NCBI RefSeq assembly: GCF_023898315.1
Contig: NC_064615.1
Location: forward strand, 736,419,450 to 736,483,449
Direction of reading: 5' to 3'
Origin: Schistocerca nitens
Lineage: Eukaryota > Arthropoda > Insecta > Orthoptera > Acrididae
Length of the DNA: 64,000 bases
The first letter of the stretch is position 1. Every line of letters begins with the position of its first letter. The translations under genes were made by a program, and so were the position numbers. Under the pieces are notes generated by a model. It had not been told where the DNA came from, did no database searches, and worked only from the letters and a program-made list of their open reading frames with translations. Below are positions 21,538 through 32,174 of this stretch, piece by piece.

Positions 21538-23440
21538 GGCCGTACCCGACATTTCTTTTTCTGATTCCTAACTTCGCCGAGTGTTTGGCTCTGTTACACT
21601 TCTAATATCATTTGTGGAGTACCCATTGCTCCTCAAAACACTTTTCAGGTGTTGCATTTCGCGTCTGAGGTGCTGCGGCTCACATATTCGTCCTGCTCGC
21701 GTTACGAGTGTATTAATCATGCCTCTTTTATAGCTCGGGTGTGGTTTGATAGTTTGTGCAGGTATCGTGGTAGCGTTCTCGCTTCCCACGCCCGGGTTCC
21801 CGGGTTCGATTCCCGGCGGGGTTAGGGATTTTCTCTGCCTCGTGATGACTGGGTGTTGTGTGATGTCCTTAGGTTAGTTAGGTTTAAGTAGTTCTAAGTT
21901 CTATGGGACTGATGACCACAGATGTTAAGTCCCATAGTTCTCAGAGCCATTTGAACCATTTTTTTGTGCAGGTATCGGTCCGTGTGTGTCGGTTTTAGAT
22001 ACACGCTGTGTCCCAAGTTTTCGCGATCCCTTGTGATCAGCACATCTAGAAATGACAGTTTTTTGTCCTTTTCTACTTCCATGGTAAATTTTATGTTGGC
22101 ATGGAGGCTGTTCAAGTGTCTTAGGAAGTCACCGAGCTGTTCTTCACCTGGGCTCCACCCAACGAAAGTATCATCGACGTATCTGTACCACACCTTAGGT
22201 TTGCAAGTCGCCAAGTCCAGTGCCTGTGCTTCGAAATGTTCCATGAAGAGGTTGGCCATCACTGTACTAAGAGGGCTACCAATGGCGACGCCTTCCAGCT
22301 GTTCGTAGAAATCGCCATTCTATGTGAAATAGCTCGTGGTGAGACATGCATGGAAGAGCTTTGTGATGTCTTGCGGGAAAATCGAACCGGTGTGCTCCAG
22401 AGCGTCACTGAGTGGCACTTTCGTAAACAAAGAAATAACATCAAAGCTGACCAGGATGTCGTTTGGTGCAAGTTTCTGTTTCTTCAGCTTCTCAATCAAA
22501 TGTCCTGAGTCCTTTATGTATGTGTCGGTCTTCCCCACGTGTGGCTGGAGCAGAGAGGCCAAGTGTTTTGCCAGTTTATACGTCGGTGAGCCAGGAGTGC
22601 TAACAATCGGTCTTAGTGGAATGTTGTTCATATGGATCTTCTTGGGTAAGCCATACAGCCGAGGTGGTAGGGCTTCTGTGTTGCGCAGGTTTCTCTGTAT
22701 GTCCGCCGGCAGACAAGACGCCTTGATTAATCGATTCATATTCCGTGTGACACGCTGCGTCGTATCTGCGCTTAGTTTTCGGTACGTCGCCGGATCTAAT
22801 AGGTCTCGGACTTTTTGCACATAATCTTCGGTCTTCATTACGACGGTCACATTCGCCTTATCGGCAGGCAGTACCAATATACCCTTGTCGGCGTTGAGAT
22901 TCTTAATGGCTTGTACGTCTTCTTTCTTCACGTTGCAAGCTGGTGGTTTTGCTCGGCGCAGTACCTTGGCTGTTTCAGTGCGCATTTCCTCTGCCCTTTC
23001 ACAAGGAATGGACCGAATGGCCGCTTCGCTGTTGGAAATTATGTCCTCCATTGGTATAGTTCTCGGGATGACAGCGAAATTCCCTGCTTTTTGAAGAACA
23101 GACACTTCCTCTTCGGTCAATTGTCGTTCAGTGAGGTTGACCACAGTGTGTGACATGTCGGGAATCGCCTTGTCGGTCTGCTTCCGGCATCTTTCAAACA
23201 TTTTCTTCTGTCGCTCGGTGCAGCGCTCGAATTCGTACTGCATGCTCCTGTGCGTGATGCTGTCGATCTTGGACCACTCGTCTCGATGCATTCTGCTACT
23301 TAGTTGATAGAAAATGTCCAGAAGTTCCTGATCCGTTTTTGCCAAGTCTCTCCGTGTTGTAGGTATTCGCTCACGAAGAGAAGCTCGTTCCATTCTGACG
23401 TAGATACGATGTGCTTGGGCTGTTGTGAATAGGCTCCTCC
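21538..23440 (-). pseudogene. Penelope-like reverse transcriptase (broken)
   Basis: RT of Penelope type. N-terminal region ASLRERIPTTRRDLAKTDQE. ILVLPADKANVTVVMKTEDY and LPPRLYGLPKKIHMNNIPLR follow. Motif A is ILVSFDVISLFTKVPL, motif B GVAIGSPLSTVMANLFMEHF, and motif C VWYRYVDDTFVGW with both aspartates intact. Then comes KKLSFLDVLIT and VYLKPTHTDRYLH. One TAG at 22317-22319 (likely from TGG) interrupts the frame between motifs A and B. A family A-type SINE with an exact 15-bp target duplication splits the protein after DRYLH, and a one-base shift follows. The catalytic palm is otherwise well kept, so this is a fairly young copy. Confidence 0.92.
21768..21962 (+). mobile_element. SINE with alternative tRNA head, inside Penelope RT
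   Basis: Target duplications TTTGTGCAGGTATCG at 21753-21767 and 21963-21977. The head differs from the other family A copies: GTGGTAGCGTTCTCGCTTCC and GGGTTCGATTCCCGGCGGGG, a different tRNA type. The body and tail (GTGTGATGTCCTTAGGTTAG ... CATAGTTCTCAGAGCCATTT) are those of family A. This is a head-swapped SINE subfamily. Confidence 0.9.
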
Positions 23441-23441
23441 A

Positions 23442-24141
23442 TTTCTGCCATACATTCCCAGAGTGAAGGACAGAATCGGCCGTATATTGCGCAAACATGA
23501 CGTAAAGACGATTTTCAAACCAACAAGGAAGATCAGAGAGTGTCTTAGATCGGCAAAGCAGAAAAGGGACCCACTTGCAATGTCGGGAATATACCGTATA
23601 CCATGCACATGCGGAAAAGTATATGTCGGAATGACTGGACGATCAATCAACGCCAGGATCAAAGAACATAAGCGACATTGCAGGTTGGGGCAGGTGGAGA
23701 AATCGGCCGTGGCAGAGCACGCACTGAGTGAGACCGACCACGTAATAAAATTCACCGACACGGAAGTTCTGGCTGTAGAGAAGCACTATCACACGCGCTA
23801 GTCCAGAGAAGCTATAGAAATACAAAAACACATGAACAGTTTCAACAAGAAAGAGGAAAGCCAAGGTAAACGGATCGTGGCTTCCCCTACTGCAGCAAAC
23901 GACCATCGATGGTAGCAAGAGGAGAACCGCACCAGAAATGACCGAGAAGAAGCCCTCGGACGTTGGCGCGCCAGGTGCATACAGCCTGCGGCCGCAAGCT
24001 CGGCTCCAGTTCACCACCGGCAATGGAGGGTCAAGCTTTGACAATGTCAGCCACCCATGCTCGCGAAACGTCAGTGAAATCATTAGATGAACGTCGGCTG
24101 AAGAACCCGAGACAGAAGCCAATCGGCAGTTTGTCATACTG
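23442..24141 (+). pseudogene. Penelope GIY-YIG end, inverted copy (right)
   Basis: A second copy of the endonuclease end on the + strand. RVKDRIGRILRKHDVKTIFK is followed by GIYRIPCTCGKVYVGMTGRS, in which the GIY and YVG residues are both intact, and KEHKRHCRLGQVEKSAVAEH. A TAG at 23801 and later shifts end it. It is inverted relative to the RT and forms the right arm of the element. It is better preserved than the left arm at the active site. Confidence 0.88.
24034..24076 (+). ncRNA. Hammerhead-ribozyme-like motif, right copy
   Basis: Counterpart of 20901-20943 in the inverted arm. The core TTGACAA, GAAAC and ACGTC letters are unchanged, but stem II is partly lost (GTCAGC against GCTCGC). 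Likely inactive. Confidence 0.4.
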
Positions 24142-24560
24142 TGATTTATTGATGCAATCTGACTCGATGTGGACTGTGTATTCTAAGAAAGAGCAACGTC
24201 CCCTTATTCGTTTATTATATTGCAGATTAAGGAGTTTCAATGGTTAGATGGTCGTATAATTTAAGAAAAGCCTAATATTTGCTAATTCTGCATGTTTCCC
24301 TGTATTTTGTATGTTTGCTGTATAGACAGTTCATCGAGGCGCAATTCTCGATGTCTGGTTTACATTCTTATGGAGCTACATTCGGTCGTTTCAGAATTAA
24401 TACCATCTGCTGAAGTTTTAATAATTTTCCCTTTTAAATTTGTAGTGATGTTAAATGTTTTTAAAGATTTTTTTGCTTAACTCAAGTTTAGCCAAAGATT
24501 TTGATCGAAATATTTAATTACTATTTTTCTGCATATTTGTAGGATTACAAAGTGGCTTAA
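24142..24560. other. Intron, nothing recognised
   Basis: AT-rich, no supported feature. Confidence 0.4.
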
Positions 24561-24599
24561 GGCCCTTGTCTAAGAGCATCTCATTGAACTCTGTTACAT

Positions 24600-25125
24600 T
24601 CATATCAATGTATGCCTGCGTAACATAAAAATAGTCGTTAAACATTGCAGTAAGGCGCTCAGAGGCTGTTCACTTCCGAACCATTGTGTTCCAGTCTGAC
24701 CTGCTCTAGAGGTCACCTTTAGTTCCATATATCTGTAGGAGAGATTCGACCTATGTTGGGTATACAAATTGTCCCTAGCCCAAGGATTGTGCCACCACCC
24801 CACCTTTCTATCAAAAATGGTTCAAATGGCTCTGAGCACTATGGGACTCAACATCTTAGGTCATAAGTCCCCTAGAACTTAGAACTACTTAAACCTAACT
24901 AACCTAAGGACATCACAAACACCCATGCCCGAGGCAGGATTCGAACCTGCGACCGTAGCAGTCTCGCAGTTCCGGACTGCAGCGCCAGAACCGCTAGACC
25001 ACCGCGGCCGGCCCACCTTTCTATCGCCAATAGAAACAGAGGTATGAGCCCCAGAAGGATCTGGTTATTATGCGCGGCATTTTGGAGGATATTAGGCAGC
25101 GCATTCTGTCTCATGCGTACCGATT
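24600..25125 (+). repeat. Repeat family R copy, split by a SINE
   Basis: GGGTATACAAATTGTCCCTAGC ... CACCTTTCTATC and, after the SINE, GCCAATAGAAACAGAGGTATG match 57210-57290 (CAAATCGTCCCTGGCTCAAG ... TATCACCAATAGAACCTGAG). Confidence 0.6.
24813..25012 (-). mobile_element. tRNA-headed SINE, family A
   Basis: A minus-strand copy. The + strand reads AAAAATGGTTCAAATGGCTC ... GAGGCAGGATTCGAACCTGC ... CCGCGGCCGG. Exact 13-bp target duplications CCACCTTTCTATC are at 24800-24812 and 25013-25025. It is inserted into repeat family R. Confidence 0.93.
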
Positions 25126-25425
25126 GTACCTAAGTAAAACTCAAATGCATGTATTTTTTCCATATTACAGGGAACATTCTTAATGGGGTACATGGAATCC
25201 GATTCATGTAATGTAATGACGCGTTTTACGGCCGGGCGTAGTGAGAACAAAGAAAAACTGGGACGGAAAGACGGAAGAACTGCACTATCTGTATTGTCTT
25301 TAAACCTGTGGAGAGTATTGGATGACAACGTTGTCCACAGATAGGCAGGGAATAGAACAAGATTAGAATATTACTGCTGAAAATTCACAGAGTACCTTAA
25401 CGGATCGTCTACAATGCGTTTCCAG

Positions 25426-25546
25426 GTGCGGCTCACGACGATACTGTGGCTATTCTGTTCACAACTAAAACGCCGGATGCAGACCCAGATGGAATTATGA
25501 TCAGGGATCAAATGATAGAAATGTTTGCAAATTTTGCAAAATACGA
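25426..25546 (+). CDS. Carboxylesterase gene 1, catalytic-His exon
   Basis: This exon carries the third residue of the Ser-Glu/Asp-His triad. It is preceded by acceptor GCGTTTCCAG and followed by donor GTAAGT. Its first two bases complete the Gly codon started at 5431. The translation GAAHDDTVAILFTTKTPDAD corresponds to the family block GxxHxDDLxYLF, so the His is at 25434-25436. IRDQMIEMFANFAKY follows (family: M...M..LWTNFAKxG). It ends in phase 2 and joins 31811 to give FAKYDNPTPEDA. The 121-bp length and phases fit the esterase gene structure. Substrate cannot be inferred. Between this exon and the next lie a LINE and an env-bearing LTR element. Confidence 0.92.
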
Positions 25547-25825
25547 GTAAGTATGTAATTTCTTAAATTTATTTTGCTCTTTTTGTATTAGAGTTCATCA
25601 CCTTACCTGCTGAGTATAATTTAGTGACCATATAGTCCATACTGTGTGCTCAATAACAAGCTATTGTTGGTGCAAAACTTGAATCAACAGTTTTCAATAC
25701 ACAGCAAAAGACTTTTATTATATTAAATACTGTTGTCATGATTTTCTGATTTGATAAGTCTTTAATTGGTTACATATAAAATTACATCATCAGAACCAGC
25801 ACTCGTTTTTAAAGTTATCAACATC

Positions 25826-27060
25826 AAGAACTGGTAGAAGCCGACCTCGGGAAAGAGCAGGTTGGATTCCATAGAAAAATTGAAATATGTGAGGCAATAC
25901 CGACACTACGACTTATCTTAGAAGATAGATTAAGGAAATGCAAACCTGCGTTTCTTGCATTTGTAGACTTGGAGAAAGCTTTTGACAATGTTCACTGGAA
26001 TACTCTCTTTAAAATTCTGAAGGCGGCAGGGGTCAAATACAGGAAGCGAAAGGCTATTTACCGTTTCTACGGAAACCGGACGGCAGCTATAACAGTCGAG
26101 TTACATAAAAGGGATGCAGTGGTTGGGAAAGGAGTGAGACAGGTTTCTAGCCTATCCCTGATGTTATTCAATCTGTAAGCCGAGCAAGTAGTAAAGGAAA
26201 CAAAGCAAAAATTCGGGGTAGGAATTAAAATCCATGGAGAAAAATTAAAAATTTTGAGGTTTGTCGATCACATTATAATTCTGTCAGAGACAGCAAAGGA
26301 CCTGGAAGAGCAGTTGAACGGAATCGTCAGTGTCTTGAAAGAAGGATATAAGATGAACATCAACAAAAGCAAAACGAGGATAATGGAAGATAGTCGAATT
26401 AAATCGGGTGATTGTGAGGGAATTACATTAGGAAATGAGACACGTAAAGTAGGAGATAAAATTTGCTATTTGAGGAGCAAAATAACTGATGATGGTCGAA
26501 GTAGAGAGGTATAAAATGTAGAGTGGCAATGCCAAGGAAAGCGTTTCTGAAGAAGAGAAATTTGTTAACATCGAGTATAGATTTAAGTGTCAGGAAGTTG
26601 TTTCTGAATGTATTTGTATGGAGTTTAGCCATGTATGGAAGTGAAACGTTGACGATAAATAGTTTAGACAAGAAGAGAATAGAAGCTTTCGAAATGTGGT
26701 GCTACAGCAGAATGCTGAAGATTAGATGAGTACATCACATAACTATGGAGGAGGTACTGAATAGAATTGGGGAGAAGAGAAATTTGTGGCACAACTGGAC
26801 TAGAAGAAGGGATCGGTTGGTAGGACATGTTCTGGGGCACCAAGGGATCACAAATTTAGTATTGGTGGGCAGCGTGGAGGGTAAAAATCGTAGAGGGAGA
26901 CCAAGAGATGAATACACTAAGCAGATTCAGAAGGATGAAGGTTGCAGTGGGTATTGGGAGATGAAGAAGTTTGTGCAGGATAGAGTAGCATGGAGAGCTG
27001 CATCAAACTAGTTTCAGGACTGAAGACCACAACAACAACAACAACAACAAAAACAACAAC
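25826..27060 (+). mobile_element. LINE copy B, 3' part with CAA-repeat tail
   Basis: Sister of the LINE at 3722-4956, starting at the same relative point and ending AAGACCACAACAACAACAAC. RT blocks: FLAFVDLEKAFDNVHWNTLF (motif A); GVRQVSSLSLMLFNL, where motif B has lost the GCSLSP residues; RFVDHIIILSE, where motif C YADD has become FVDH. Several stops and a frameshift are present. It is more decayed than copy A. The Leu codon at 26662 marks the site where copy A has TGA. Confidence 0.9.
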
Positions 27061-27064
27061 TTCA

Positions 27065-27290
27065 AAATTTCCTTCCACTGAGCAGGGTAGGAACTCAGTG
27101 AAAGATCTTCGTCCATTTATTTCTGTCCTGGAATAGCTTTTCTCTCACCATTGCATCCAACGTTACTCCTACTCTTGTGATCTTCATTAATTTGGACTGC
27201 CCATCTCTAACTAGACCTCACAATCGGCCTTTTTCCTTGCACCTCCATCTCCAAATACTAATGTGGCATCAGAGTTGAGTGCATTAGGAA
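27065..27290 (-). mobile_element. LINE C-terminal remnant
   Basis: The minus-strand translation, with frame changes, gives MEVQGKRPIVRS, RWAVQINED, SRVGVTLDA and QDRNKWTKIF, corresponding to the closing GKRPxGRPRxRW...DRxKWR region of LINE ORF2. It abuts the CAA tail of LINE copy B. Confidence 0.55.
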
Positions 27291-27373
27291 AAGCTACCAA
27301 CACCACAAGTTTCATTTTTCTGTAAGCGCTCTTACTTTGTTAGTTTTTGTAACTTGTGGTAGATCTGCAGCAG

Positions 27374-27389
27374 CTACTTCTGACACCGA
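27374..27389 (-). promoter_or_regulatory. Primer-binding site, tRNA-Leu type
   Basis: The minus strand reads CGGTGTCAGAAGTAG two bases past the LTR end CA. It is one mismatch from TGGTGTCAGAAGT, the tRNA-Leu-type PBS used by many insect gypsy/errantivirus elements. It lies on the far side of the LTR from env. Confidence 0.65.
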
Positions 27390-27390
27390 A

Positions 27391-28311
27391 TGTATCAGGA
27401 TGACCAAATGTAGCGAGAAGAAGTAGAAGGCACTGTATTAACACTTGTCTGAGCTTTCCTAGTGATTTATTGTTTCCAACTACAGTGCCGTGTTTCTCTT
27501 GGTGTGTGTCGCTGGGTCCTGCAATGCTGAGGACACCACTCCACTGTGTGCGAAACTGCTTGGTGCACAATGGCTGTCTCAGTGACCCATGCATGAACTG
27601 TGTGTCGGCCTTCTACGCCAGCTGAGTTGCTGTATCGTCAGGATGCCAACAGTCGACTCAGCGGTCTGCACCCCTGCTGACTCAGCGCTGCTCGGTGTGA
27701 GCCGCAGGCGGCCAGCTGCGGGCTTCTCACTGGCGTGGTTGAGGTTGCAGCAACAACAAGAGCCCGCGATCTGGCGTCCGAATCTGTGGCCCTCGCCTTG
27801 GGATGCCTCCGGCATGTGTTGGAAGCCAGGACGACTGCCCGCGGTAGCGAGCCTTGGAATGGCCCACCACTAGCTGACTAAGTGGCCTCAGAGGGTCAAA
27901 CCAGCGTCAATCCATCGACTGGAGCGCTGGCGCCCCATCTGCTGCTGCGTTTAGCTGGTGGTGTGACATGCCCCCCTATCCGGGAGAGTTGCCACACTTA
28001 AATGAATCTTGTTAGAAACCCACACCTATTTATAAGCAGCTATGCACCTCCGTTTTGCCACATGCGCCGCTTCGCGTCACATACTCATAACACGTTAGGT
28101 TGGCCAGTGGGCCCCTTCTTCCTGCGATTTGCGACATGCAAAACCGGTATGTATACTCTTTCAGCAACGTGATTGCCCTGTGGTCTCTATTCTACTTCGC
28201 AACTGTTGGTATTCGTAACTCACTGCAGTCCGGCCCACACCTGGCTGTAACTTGTGGTCAGACTATTGCACAAAACTAATTTCCCCTATCCTACACGGTG
28301 GTGCCGCTGCA
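27391..28311 (-). repeat. Long terminal repeat, 921 bp
   Basis: On the minus strand it runs from TGCAGCGGCACCACC (28311) to CCTGATACA (27391), so it has TG...CA ends. It contains TATA box CTTATAAATAG at 28026-28036 and polyadenylation signal AATAAA at 27466-27471. A purine tract precedes it and a PBS follows. A second LTR was not found in the window. Confidence 0.75.
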
Positions 28312-28325
28312 TTATTCCCCTCTTC
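28312..28325 (-). promoter_or_regulatory. Polypurine tract
   Basis: GAAGAGGGGAATAA on the minus strand, immediately before the LTR TG. This is the expected plus-strand primer position between env and the 3' LTR. Confidence 0.7.
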
Positions 28326-28501
28326 AGAAAGACCTGTCCCCGGGTAGACCCATTACTAGCTCTTAACTTGTTTGGGTAGGCACCTATGGCATATTTCCTT
28401 ACTATTAGAAAAATTAAATGTGTTCTAGTGCCCCTTAAAACCATGACATGAAACAAAACATAAAAATTCCTTACTGACCGACCACTGTTCGATCAACCTC
28501 T

Positions 28502-30335
28502 TACCTACTCGTCCCAAATCCTCGGTATCCAATCCACTGGGACTTGGGATACCCTTGGTTCCCTCTTGGAATTAGCTCTCTGCCTAATCAGAAGGAAAAT
28601 AACACATAACAAAGTTAAGGCTGTGATGACAATTGGCACAGAGGTGCTCAAAATGATCGTTGTTTGCGGTTGCCTTTCTCTATGCTGAGTGACATGTTGC
28701 ACAAGCTGTTCAGCTGATATGCGCCCCTCTTGCTCTAAAATGAACTAGTTTATGGGTCTCAACAGACCTGGCTCCATAGTTTAGGTTAACAAGGTCAGAT
28801 TCTGCCTTGGCTTCTGGCCAGTACAGCTGTGGCTGTGTAACAGTCAGTTGTGTGACTCCTGAAATTGACGCTGGCAGGAGGAAGGGTGGTCCTATGTTAC
28901 ACTTAGTTCCAGTGATTGAAATTCCGTTCCCGTCGAGCTCTATAAGTTTCGCATCTGCAAATATTCCCTGCACAAAGCAACTTGCTACTACTACCGAATT
29001 CTCGTAGGTGGAGAAGATCCAATGCATTCCAACCTGTTGCAAGCTCAATTCTGGCTCCACGATTTCCCTTGGACAGTCTATTGCTTTCCCATTGGATAAA
29101 AATAACTACATCGTGCATGTGTCCGGATTGGTACTTACCATCCTGGCTGGACATACCATTACCTTCCCTCTATGGCAGCTTTGTAATTCCTCCCTTGCCA
29201 TTTCGGCGTACCGGTCTCTGGTTGCGGAGATCAGCAACACCTCTTTAGTTTTCACGTCCACAAACTTGCTCAACGCTCCCTACTTCACTGGATATGGCTG
29301 CACCGTGTAACACTGAAATCTCATGTTCTTCCCCATAATCGGGAATTGGACCAAAATATACACTCGTGCGTGGCTAGTTGTTACCCTTACTGTTGCAGCA
29401 GGGTAGAAGTATAGCAAATTTTGTTCGCTGGGCTCCATTATTAAATATAACCCTGACGGTAGTTCCTTCTGCGCCTTGCGCAACCCGGGTAAATATTGGT
29501 CCGGCGGTAACAAATCGGTACTTATCTGGCCTTGCAATGCGTAATGCAGCGCTTCTTGCAGATTCTTTATTACTCCCTGCTCATCCCACACACTGTCAGT
29601 TACTCCTTGCAAAAGTCTGGTTAATACCACCCTGATATCTAGAACTTCTAGATGCCCCTGTAGGGTTCCCAGGTTACGATTTATTACGTCTTCCGATGCC
29701 TTAGCGTATTCCACTACCTGGCCTGCCAATGAGTGTAGAAACCGTGCGTTGTTCAGGACTTTCCCTTCCGATGTCCGTATCTGAGATGCATGCCAAGCTT
29801 CCGTTGCTCTACTCTCCTCTGCAAGTTGCCTCACCGCTTCCACCGTGTTGTTCAGTTGTTTTATATCGCTTTCATCTGCAGATCCAAAAACTGTGTTTAA
29901 AATTTTTCCCCCTGCATTCAGCCATCCTCGTTTCTGTCTTACTCATGGCGCCGCTTAATCCCTCTGTCCTACCTGCTTTCGTGGCGTCCTATAAGCCTCC
30001 CCTGCAACTTCTGTCAGCATTCCCTTGCCTCTGCACATTGTGTAAGCTCTTCGAACACTTCCTCAAGCCTCCTTACTTCATTCCGCATTTCGCATACGTT
30101 CCATACCAACCTTAATGCCCACTGGTGACTAAACACCCCCACATCTTCCTGCCTTGAGTACAGCACACCCCCATCCAGGTGCTGCACTCGTAAGGTGTCC
30201 ACACCGATGATGAAGAGATGAATCGCCGCCAACGCTCCCCCTTTCAGTGACCTGAGGACAGGGATCACCATCACCCTTCCTCCCTCTTCAAAAGGACTGC
30301 TGTCCGCAGCAGGCTGTATTCGAAAATACATACAA
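28502..30335 (-). pseudogene. Errantivirus-type env-like glycoprotein (broken)
   Basis: The remains of a baculovirus-F-like envelope gene carried by an insect gypsy-type endogenous retroelement, in several minus-strand frames. The N-terminal part (30331-30014) has a hydrophobic stretch that could be a signal peptide. At about 29915 a furin-type RQKR site is followed by a Gly-rich hydrophobic segment, as in the fusion peptide of F-like proteins, and then a long helical region (29843-29500). Cys-bearing ectodomain pieces follow to about 28710. The C-terminal piece (28702-28502) has one strong transmembrane helix, a basic tail and the stop. Multiple stops and frame changes prevent a full product. 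No gag or pol is seen upstream; the right flank (30340 on) is unrelated. In life such proteins mediate particle entry; this copy is inert. Confidence 0.82.
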
Positions 30336-31810
30336 AAGTGTGGAAAAAAAGGAAAAAGAATCAGGAAGCTTTGCGTGGTCCAATAGGGTCTAATCGTACA
30401 TAAATAACTAAGTTTTATATTATTTGTATTTTATAATTAGTACAGTTTTTAGGGAGTGTAATTACATCAACGGATTCTAATTAACCAAACGAATGTAATT
30501 GGTAATACAATTAGGCTGTATAAGCCCCGAGTTAAAATTCAATATTTTTGGTTCTGTGCAGCTGCTATATAAATAATGCTGCGGTACCGAAGATATTTGC
30601 AAGAAAAGCTTAGGGGAACAATAACACAACAGCAGCAAATGATACGCCTGCTTCCTCACACCCTGTGCATAACATTCATACATGACCATGATGGGGTACA
30701 TTAACTGTCTTACCAGTTCGGTACACAAATCGTCGTGTGTACATGTTGTAACTATGAAACGTTAACCCGCCACGCGTCCTGGTTATACTGGGCACTACCG
30801 CAACGGTGACAAATCTTGGAACAGCTTACGTTAGTGCACACGGTTCTATTGTCGGTAATGTGAACTCACCACTCTACTCTATAGGGGTAATAGAGATGGT
30901 TGATATTGTTACAAGAATATTAATGGGAGAAGCTGTGACCCGTACTACCTCCCCACCTGCTGTTTCCTTGAGGCGTTTTCCCTGAAGAAAAAATAAATGA
31001 ATAAAATTGAAACTAAAAAAAAGCTATGAGGTAGTCTTAGCGGGCTAGCGACTAACTACATAGAAGAAAAACATGCTCTGCAGACAACTAGATATATTCT
31101 GAAAAATAAAAAAGTTTAAAAAATATGCAATACGTTGATTATTTTACAACAACCGTAATATAACGGAGCTCTTCCCTGACTGTTGTGATTCAGAGCCTGC
31201 ATCAACAAAAGGTTTATAAACCGACAGAGAAGTCCCCAATTATGTCGGCAAAACTCATTTATTAGTTCACCTTAAAGCGAACACTTGCAAGCGTAAAATT
31301 TAGTTAAACTTCCTTCATACGAAAACAATCCAGCTGCCAAACGGTTATATGTGTTGACACTGCACGAGAAACAGTTTATAATATTCTTTGCGCTTCATTT
31401 ACTCGAGAAAATTTAGAGTCTGAAAGCGCTTAGAATTTTCGTGAGTTTTCGGTCCAGCACAACCTAAGTTGGTACAGAACTTATAAATACGTAATTTTGG
31501 CTGAAGTAATAAATTTATACTGCTACAAAACCACACATCACCACGAATGTCTGTGCCATGAATCGTACAAAAATACAATATTTGGGACATAAAACGAGCG
31601 AACACTCACGGGTAATGCTTTACTCCCGTTCGGACTAAGCGACTACCGCCTAGAAGTCAGCGATCTATGATCGTGGGCCACGTGATTATCATGTCGCCAA
31701 ACCCTCGAGCCATTATCGCCAGTTGTTGAATCCTGGTGATTCTGCTGCATCATTATTCAAGCAGCTCCCCAATGGGCCGACGAAGCTGACGGCTATTATT
31801 TTTGTTTCAG
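30336..31810. other. Intron, nothing recognised
   Basis: AT-rich with no supported gene. It ends at the esterase acceptor TTTTTGTTTCAG. No gag or pol coding is visible, although env lies just to the left. Confidence 0.5.
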
Positions 31811-31964
31811 TAACCCAACTCCAGAGGATGCATCCAATCTGACTGAGACTTGGTGGACGTACAGTGCATCATCGCCCTTCTATTTAAAGATAACATCTCC
31901 TTTAAGCACGGCAACGAACATGGATGAGCCCTATATGAGCTTCTGGCACGACTTACTGTCGTGA
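31811..31964 (+). CDS. Carboxylesterase gene 1, last coding exon
   Basis: Acceptor TTTTTGTTTCAG, then 50 codons and TGA at 31962-31964. The first base completes the Asp codon from the previous exon. NPTPEDASNLTETWWTYSAS continues with FYLKIT and ends DEPYMSFWHDLLS. This is the canonical esterase C-terminus: xNPTP after the NFAKxG block, a W-containing strand (xTWxPY), YLxI, then a final R/ExxFWxxL helix. No GPI-anchor hydrophobic tail follows, so a secreted or soluble product is likely. It fixes the gene 1 terminus 11 kb before the gene 2 start. Confidence 0.93.
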
Positions 31965-32149
31965 ATGCAAACACTATAAAGTTTGTTTTGTGAAGTATGT
32001 TTCCTCTTACTGCCACCAATGACACTGGAGCCCTCAAGGACAACGTATAATCGGAAGTGGATACAAAGTTTTCCGTCATTATGTAATTGTACTTTTCTTC
32101 ATATGTAGAAATTGTACAAATGTATTGTGGTTGAATATTATGAATTTGT

Positions 32150-32155
32150 ATTAAA
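32150..32155 (+). terminator. Polyadenylation signal ATTAAA, gene 1
   Basis: ATTAAA lies 186 bp after the stop, followed by a T-rich stretch (AAGTTTTATTTTCG). It is the only near-consensus signal in this 3' UTR. Confidence 0.5.
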
Positions 32156-32174
32156 TATTTCTTTACATATAAGT

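Larger units (their letters stand above)
20830..24141 (-). mobile_element. Penelope-like element with inverted terminal copies
   Basis: A Penelope-like retroelement: RT followed by a GIY-YIG endonuclease, read on the minus strand from 23400 to 20880. The same 3' part appears again in opposite orientation at 23442-24141, butting directly against the RT start, so the whole unit is bounded by ~690-bp inverted repeats. Inverted and partial flanking copies of this kind are characteristic of Penelope elements. The inverted-repeat junctions are sharp, at GGCAGAAA (21530-21537) and TTTCTGCC (23442-23449). A SINE (21768-21962) interrupts it. Confidence 0.92.
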
